The notes below the pieces were generated by a model, which was not told where the DNA came from, made no database searches, and worked only from the letters and a program-made list of their open reading frames with translations. Both the position numbers and the translations under genes were made by a program. A DNA stretch of 64,000 nucleotides from Betaproteobacteria bacterium (GTDB taxonomy: Bacteria > Pseudomonadota > Gammaproteobacteria > Burkholderiales > SG8-39), in the NCBI GenBank assembly GCA_947482825.1, contig CANKMT010000004.1, positions 22,390-86,389 of the forward strand, read 5' to 3'. Positions 59,459-64,000 of this stretch are shown one piece after another (positions within the stretch are counted from its first letter, which is position 1; each line of letters starts with the position of its first letter).

Positions 59459-59964
59459 CTTCCGTAACGCTTGAGGTACGCCGTAAGCTCCTGCCTCGGC
59501 AATCGCACGGTCGGGTCGTCCGCGAGCACCCGTAGCGCCGTAAGCAGGATTCCTGCTTCGCTGATCCTGTTGGCATGAAGTTCGTCGATCACCCACAAAA
59601 CCCCGTGGACCTCGATTTTCTGTCTACGAGCGAACACGCGTAGTTGTCCGTCCCCAGTCAGAAGGATGCAGCCGGGCCGACTCTCTGCGAGCGCATACGC
59701 AAAGCCGTCATGAATGGACAGATGGGGCATATCCCGCGCAATCTGCTGAGCGCGAAGCACGCGTTCTCCGGGGAGGTCCACTACCTTGAGCCCGCTGCGG
59801 AGCATCGCTCTTTTCTGAGCGGAGCTGAACTTGAGAAGCTCCTCCTCGAACAACGTGTTCGGAATGAGTATTTCGTACGGTAGTCGCAAGAAAGCTTCCA
59901 GCAGCGACGTCTTTCGCAGGTCGATGAGACAACTGCTGTCACTGATGACGACCTGCGCCGGCAC
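59455..59964 (-). CDS. PIN-like domain protein paired with XRE-ImmA
   Basis: A 169-residue protein. Acidic residues are placed as in PIN nucleases: VVISDSSCLIDLRKT (first Asp), NTLFEEELLKF (Glu), SIHDGFAYALAESRPGCILLTGDGQLR (late Asp residues). The GTG start directly follows the stop of the XRE-ImmA gene, so the two are co-translated. A pair of this kind could act as a toxin-antitoxin or a regulated nuclease. It shares four bases with the convergent DGQHR stop (a GGAAG/CTTCC hairpin spans both stops). Confidence 0.82.
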   Translation of the reverse strand: MPAQVVISDSSCLIDLRKTSLLEAFLRLPYEILIPNTLFEEELLKFSSAQKRAMLRSGLKVVDLPGERVLRAQQIARDMPHLSIHDGFAYALAESRPGCILLTGDGQLRVFARRQKIEVHGVLWVIDELHANRISEAGILLTALRVLADDPTVRLPRQELTAYLKRYGS

Positions 59965-61038
59965 TTACGGCCCCTTCAAGCCTGTTTCCACGTCCGCGAC
60001 CGGCAAACGGAGAAGCTCAGCAGCTTTGCTCAAGGAGATCAGCCCTTCGGCCAACGCGCGATAGCACAGCCGCTCGAAGCGCCGTGCGCGTTCGCGCTGG
60101 CCACGCTCTTCGGGGAGTTCAAGCTCATTCGGCTCTTTCGTCCGCCATCCGCGAGCAATCGATTGGAAGGCATAGACCAACGTCGATTCGCCTATGACCT
60201 CAAGTTGCCGTAACCGCACGAGCAGCGCCGCGCCACTCACTCGATAGATGCGCTTGAGATAGATTAACTCCTTGTAGCCAAGCGCGTTTCGGTGCCTGCC
60301 GACTTCGTTCCGCAAGTGATCCCGAGGCATTAGAAAGGCCCCCGCGAACACGTTGGCAGCCTTTTCCTCTTCCTTGTCCGAAAGGCTGTCGGTATCAATC
60401 AGGCGATGCGCCAGCTCGTGCGCGAGGGTCAGCCTACGACGCTCCAGCGGAAAACGATCGTTCACGACTATTACCGGCAAGTCAGCTTGCTCTTCCGGCC
60501 GCTTCACGAGACAGGTGAATCCTGAAACCCGCTCCGCTAGAGGTACCGTAAGGACTTTCAACCCTTTTTCTTCCAACAGCTCGGTCATATTCGGTATGGG
60601 GTCACGACCCAAGTCCCACTTTTCCCGCACCTCCTCGGCGAGCTTCTCAGCATCGTCTGGATTGCTGAGCTTCCGCGGCGGCGCGATCGGGCATTTCCAA
60701 TGCGCGCTGTCGAGTTCGAGCACTCGTTCGATCTGCAAATAGCGCTCGATCCATTCAAGTACTTCCGTCTCAACCTGGGCTCGGTCCCGTGCGCTCGTGT
60801 TTGCTTTCGTCCGGAACTCGACCCCTGAGAGCTCAATCCCCTGGGTATCCATCAGATAACTGAGCGAAACGCCGAGCGCCTTCGACAGCGCGAGCAGGAC
60901 TCCCGAACTGGGGATGCTTTCTCCGCGCTCGTACTTGCCGATCGCCTGCGCAGTGACTTTGTTGTCCATCGCAATCGACAAATCGCGCAGCGAATACCCG
61001 GCCTTCCGCCGGGCCAGCCTCACACGGTCAGCGATCAT
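59965..61038 (-). CDS. XRE-ImmA/IrrE fusion (HTH plus zinc metallopeptidase)
   Basis: A 357-residue protein: residues about 1-62 are a Cro/CI-type helix-turn-helix (GYSLRDLSIAMDNKVTAQAIGKYE), and about residues 150-270 a gluzincin with LTLAHELAHRLIDTD (HExxH) and a Glu in the following KEEEKAANVFAGAFLMP. ImmA/IrrE proteins cleave repressors and derepress mobile or toxin genes. The base composition is lower in GC than the surrounding catabolic genes, suggesting transfer. It is likely the regulator or antitoxin-protease of the adjacent PIN gene. A perfect inverted repeat lies before its start. Confidence 0.92.
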   Translation of the reverse strand: MIADRVRLARRKAGYSLRDLSIAMDNKVTAQAIGKYERGESIPSSGVLLALSKALGVSLSYLMDTQGIELSGVEFRTKANTSARDRAQVETEVLEWIERYLQIERVLELDSAHWKCPIAPPRKLSNPDDAEKLAEEVREKWDLGRDPIPNMTELLEEKGLKVLTVPLAERVSGFTCLVKRPEEQADLPVIVVNDRFPLERRRLTLAHELAHRLIDTDSLSDKEEEKAANVFAGAFLMPRDHLRNEVGRHRNALGYKELIYLKRIYRVSGAALLVRLRQLEVIGESTLVYAFQSIARGWRTKEPNELELPEERGQRERARRFERLCYRALAEGLISLSKAAELLRLPVADVETGLKGP

Positions 61039-61054
61039 TGTTGTCCCCCCGTTC

Positions 61055-61091
61055 AGTTTACAATTGCAATTTATCGCATGTACTGTAAACT
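61055..61091. promoter_or_regulatory. Candidate operator for the XRE-ImmA protein
   Basis: AGTTTACA, 21-base spacer, TGTAAACT: perfect eight-base arms in the AT-rich gap between the divergent XRE-ImmA and CD-NTase-remnant genes, 17 bases from the XRE-ImmA start. A likely autoregulatory site. Confidence 0.5.
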
Positions 61092-61123
61092 CTCAGCAGG
61101 TAGCCGGCAAGCAAAATCTGACC

Positions 61124-61285
61124 ATGCAGACGTTGAGCTCCCTTTTATCTCCCGGGCTGCAGTTGCCGCCAGTGCCAAAGTGGATTGCCGTCCGCCAGCG
61201 ATTCGAGCAGTTCCACCGCGACCTCACCTTGACCGTGCTTCGGCAGCAGGACGCACATACCAAACGCGCAGGCGTCGTCAGCTGA
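61124..61285 (+). pseudogene. Truncated CD-NTase (SMODS nucleotidyltransferase) N-terminus
   Basis: A 53-residue frame whose stretch WIAVRQRFEQFHRDLTLT and the following RQQDAHTKRAGVVS closely resemble the start of CBASS-type CD-NTases, which read F-x2-F-x2-L-x-LT...D-x2-T(K/R)-x2-VV-x-LN and continue to the GSxG/DxD active site. Here the frame stops (TGA) at exactly the point where LN..YYG should follow, so only the first helices remain. The PIN remnant begins within about ten bases. It is a relic of a defence gene; the assignment is by memory of the family and not by search. Confidence 0.5.
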
Positions 61286-61286
61286 G

Positions 61287-61577
61287 ATGGTACTGGTCGA
61301 AGTGCTAAATCAATTCTCGAGAGGCGGCGTACTTCGCGAAACTGCCTCAAAAATGGTCGCCGCAATAGTTCGAAATCCCAACGTGACGGTCGAGCCCAAG
61401 ACTAGAGATCTTTTTCGTCGCGCCTTGGAGCAATTCGCAAACCGTCTGGACAAAGACTGGAGTGTCACCGACTGCGCCTCGTTCCTTATCATGGAAGATC
61501 GAGGTTTGCAGGAGGCGCTTGCCCACGACCATCACTTTGAGCAGGCCGGTTTTAAGGCTTTACTCCGAGATTCCTAG
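61287..61577 (+). pseudogene. Truncated VapC-type PIN toxin (C-terminal two-thirds)
   Basis: A 96-residue frame matching PIN toxins only from the second motif onward: MVLVEVLNQFSRGGVLRETAS (Glu), then RLDKDWSVTDCASFLIMEDRG (third/fourth acidic residues) and LAHDHHFEQAGFKALL. The first beta-strand and its Asp (residues 1 to about 45) are missing, so it cannot be an active RNase. The open frame extends a few codons upstream (SAE) to the junction with the CD-NTase remnant, in a different reading frame. A deletion between two genes explains the pair. Confidence 0.75.
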
Positions 61578-61608
61578 TATCTATGAATGGCAGCAATTTA
61601 CCCGGAGA

Positions 61609-61642
61609 GTCAAGCTGGGCGCGGACTTTGGGGTAAAAATGG
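61609..61642 (+). repeat. Dispersed IS-end-like repeat, copy D, with flanking 11-base repeats
   Basis: GTCAAGCTGGGCGCGGACTTT resembles copy C (43551-43581) and shares the GCGCGGACTTT core with copy B. It is flanked by perfect direct repeats ATGGCAGCAAT at 61587-61597 and 61639-61649. It fills the gap between the PIN remnant and the hsdR stop, where an insertion element or its scar would be expected. Confidence 0.4.
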
Positions 61643-61667
61643 CAGCAATATCTCCGCCTCCGCGAAC

Positions 61668-64000
61668 CTAGACGGCGCCCGAATACAGGCTCGCACCATC
61701 GCCCATGTAGGCCTCATAAACGTGCTCGAACAGCACCCCGCATTTCGTTCTGAACAATTCATCGGTGTACGCCTGCGGCAGGCTCTCTAGGGTGTCCTCG
61801 ATTTCGATACGCACCTTGGCGCGAGCCGCGGCGCGTTTGCGCCAGTCGAGCACCAGCAGCGCGTTCAGCCGGTCCAGCAGGACGCGCGCGACTTTCTTAA
61901 CTTCTTCCCGTTCCTCGTCTGAAAGCGCCGGGCCCGGCCGCACGAGGATATCGAAAACCGTAAGTTCCTCTTCGCTTAAATGCTCGCGCACGTGCCGGTC
62001 CTGTTCTTCGGTCAGCACGCTCGTCAGCGCAAGGAGTTCCTTGAAGATCTCGTCGATATTGCGGCTACCGCTGTTGTAGGCCTCGATCAGCGCCTCGAAT
62101 TTCTCCAGGTAGTCGGCGCGCGTGCGGTTGAGCCGCACCATCTGCTCCAACTGCGCTTTCACCGCTGCCTTGAGACGCTCAAGGTCGCTGCTGGTCGGCT
62201 TCTTCTTTTCGAAGCGCTTGGCCAGCGCCTTGAAGTCGATCTTTGACAGGTCGATGCCCTGGTAGCCCGCGCCCTTGTCCTTGATCTTGAACGGCTCCGC
62301 ACCGATCGAGCGGTCGAGCAGCTCCTGGATCCCCTGCATCACATGGGAGATGTCGGGCGGGTCGCTGCGGTTTCGGATGTAGTCGGCCAATGCACGAATA
62401 GATCCGCAGCGCGTCGCGAATTCAACTGCTACCGGGTCCGGCTTCACGGCGCCGTAAAGGGCGTCGACCAGCCGTGCCCTTGCGAGAAAGTCGCGCTTCA
62501 CTTGCTCCGGCGCGAGTAGGCAATTTGCGCCATCCTCCACCGCCTGCGCGCGCTCGAACTTCTCCGCCGACGCGCCTTCGATCCTGGCGAGGTCCACCCC
62601 CTGCGCCTTGCAGTACGCCGTCGCGTCTGCGACCGCCTGCCGCAGCTCTTCGACCAGGGCTTTCTTGTCCCGCACCGGCATTTCGCCGCCGCGCCCCTGA
62701 GCGTAGAGCGCCAGCGCTCGCTCAAGTGAGGCGAAAACATTGGCGTAGTCCACGATCACGCCGCTGTGCTTGCCGGGAAAGACGCGGTTTGCCCGGGCGA
62801 TGGTCTGCATCAGGGTGTGATTGCGCATCGGCTTGTCGAGGTAGATGGTCGAGCAGCTGGGCGCATCGAACCCCGTCAGCCACATGGCGCAGAGGAACAC
62901 CAGCCGCAGCTTCTCGTCCGGGTCCTTGAATTTCTCGTCCAGCGCCTGTTCATTCATGCGCTTGCGGTGCGGCACGATGTCGAGGCCGAGCTTCTTCATC
63001 TGCTCGATTTCGTTCTGGCCCGGGGACACCACCACCGCCATATCGGTGTTGTCCATCTTCGGCCAGTACTTGCGTACCTTGTCGTACATGCGCAACGCGG
63101 TCGCCTTGTCGATGGACACTACCATCGCCTTGCCCTGGAACCCCCGACCGGTGAAATGGCGCACGATGTCCTTGGCCACCGTGTCGAGACGATCGTCGCG
63201 CGTGATCAGGTGGTACTGCCGCGACAGTTCCTTCTCCAGCCGTGACTCCTGCTCGGGGTCCAATTCTGCCCGCTCGATCAGGTCGTAGATCTCGTCGTTG
63301 AGGTCCGGGTTGACGAGTTGCAGCTCGGGGGTGCGGTTCTCGTAGTAGAGCGGGACCGTGGCGCCGTCCTCGATCGACTGCTGGAAGTCGTAGATCGAGA
63401 CGTAATCGCCGAAGACCTCCTTGGTCCGTTCCTCGCCGGCAATCAGCGGCGTCCCGGTAAAAGCCAGGAACATCGCCTTCGGCAGGGCCGCACGCATGTT
63501 CATCGCCAGCGTGTCGTACTGGCTGCGATGCGCCTCATCGGTAAGCACGATCACGTCCGAACGATCGCAAAGCACTTCCGTCGTCTGAAACTTATGGATC
63601 AGCGTGAACACGTAGCGGTGATTCCCGGCGAGCAACTTACGAAGCTCTGCACCGCTCTGTGCGTGGCAAGCGTCGCCTTCCGCTTCGCTCACCGCGCCGG
63701 TCGCCTTGAATGTCTTGGAGATCTGTTCATCCAGCTCCACGCGGTCGGTCACCACGACGAAGGTCCAGTTGCCGGGCACCTTGCGCAGGATCTTCTGCGC
63801 GAAAAACACCATCGAGAAGCTCTTGCCGCTGCCTTGCGTCTGCCAGAACACCCCGCCACGGCCGTGACCGGCCTTGCGCGCCTCCAGCGTCGCGGCAATG
63901 GCGTTGTTGACCCCGAGGTACTGGTGGTTTTGCGCCAGCGCCTTCACCAGCCCGCTCTTGTGCTCCGAAAAGAGCGTGAAGTTCTCGACGATATCCAGCA
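61668..64000 (-). CDS. hsdR: Type I restriction endonuclease subunit R (HsdR), partial
   Basis: The N-terminal nuclease domain lies beyond the window; about 777 residues are visible. They include LVKALAQNHQYLGVNNAI, motor Walker A FWQTQGSGKSFSM, a DEAH box LTDEAHRSQYD, TAFTGTPLI and the second RecA domain (LVFLCAMWLTGFDAPSC, QTIARANRVFPGK). The C-terminal helical region binds the HsdM/HsdS complex. HsdR translocates DNA and cleaves unmodified DNA. hsdM and hsdS are presumably to the right of the window. The 3' end is normal. Confidence 0.96.
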   Translation of the reverse strand, partial: LDIVENFTLFSEHKSGLVKALAQNHQYLGVNNAIAATLEARKAGHGRGGVFWQTQGSGKSFSMVFFAQKILRKVPGNWTFVVVTDRVELDEQISKTFKATGAVSEAEGDACHAQSGAELRKLLAGNHRYVFTLIHKFQTTEVLCDRSDVIVLTDEAHRSQYDTLAMNMRAALPKAMFLAFTGTPLIAGEERTKEVFGDYVSIYDFQQSIEDGATVPLYYENRTPELQLVNPDLNDEIYDLIERAELDPEQESRLEKELSRQYHLITRDDRLDTVAKDIVRHFTGRGFQGKAMVVSIDKATALRMYDKVRKYWPKMDNTDMAVVVSPGQNEIEQMKKLGLDIVPHRKRMNEQALDEKFKDPDEKLRLVFLCAMWLTGFDAPSCSTIYLDKPMRNHTLMQTIARANRVFPGKHSGVIVDYANVFASLERALALYAQGRGGEMPVRDKKALVEELRQAVADATAYCKAQGVDLARIEGASAEKFERAQAVEDGANCLLAPEQVKRDFLARARLVDALYGAVKPDPVAVEFATRCGSIRALADYIRNRSDPPDISHVMQGIQELLDRSIGAEPFKIKDKGAGYQGIDLSKIDFKALAKRFEKKKPTSSDLERLKAAVKAQLEQMVRLNRTRADYLEKFEALIEAYNSGSRNIDEIFKELLALTSVLTEEQDRHVREHLSEEELTVFDILVRPGPALSDEEREEVKKVARVLLDRLNALLVLDWRKRAAARAKVRIEIEDTLESLPQAYTDELFRTKCGVLFEHVYEAYMGDGASLYSGAV

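Overview
The window looks like a chromosomal segment of a high-GC betaproteobacterium, most likely of the Burkholderiales. The main reason is the crowd of Bug/TctC periplasmic receptors (seven genes), a hallmark of Bordetella/Cupriavidus-type genomes, together with NitT/TauT and Liv ABC importers, a CO-dehydrogenase-like molybdenum hydroxylase and many GTG/TTG starts. No tRNA, rRNA, CRISPR array or intact transposon was seen, and no gene-free stretch exceeds about 300 bases.

Layout. 1-8781: a leftward catabolic/uptake operon (ABC ATPase, enolase-superfamily enzyme, Bug receptor, Gfo/Idh oxidoreductase, second Bug receptor, hydroxyisobutyrate-dehydrogenase-like enzyme, DUF993 aldolase-like protein), divergent from a permease and a THI5/NMT1-type binding protein. 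8818-11760: B3/4-domain protein, phytanoyl-CoA dioxygenase-like oxygenase and zinc alcohol dehydrogenase. 11784-27343: a long leftward run of a DHDPS-family lyase, ABC permease, PHP hydrolase, FAD oxidoreductase, enolase-family enzyme, Bug receptor, TetR regulator, a complete TctCBA transporter, a sugar isomerase-like protein, a HigBA module, another Bug receptor and an arginase-fold protein with altered active site; a further Bug receptor lies to its left. 27537-29513: a second ABC binding protein plus a Bug receptor.

29546-30323: a peroxiredoxin-like gene whose redox-active Cys codon is an in-frame TGA followed by SECIS-like hairpins, a probable selenoprotein that routine annotation would split; upstream are an IS-end-like repeat and a large perfect-arm hairpin. 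30324-35875: flavin monooxygenase/VOC pair and a three-subunit molybdenum hydroxylase. 35876-38093: three VapBC-type toxin-antitoxin modules. 38198-42779: a complete Liv ABC importer. 42921-58135: cupin, a MoxR/DUF58/VWA cluster with a DegP-like protease, a TPR-GT41 protein, pyruvate kinase, a MetE-like enzyme and a MaoC-MaoC-MaoC-RidA-hydrolase operon.

58136-64000 is a defence-type island: a solitary DGQHR (DndB-like) protein, a PIN protein paired with an XRE-ImmA/IrrE protein, a truncated gene resembling the N-terminus of a CD-NTase joined to a truncated PIN toxin, and the C-terminal part of a type I restriction HsdR running off the window edge.

Together the window couples many solute receptors to ring- or acid-degrading enzymes, with toxin-antitoxin and defence genes and insertion scars at the block boundaries. 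All functions are from motif recognition by eye; no searches were run.
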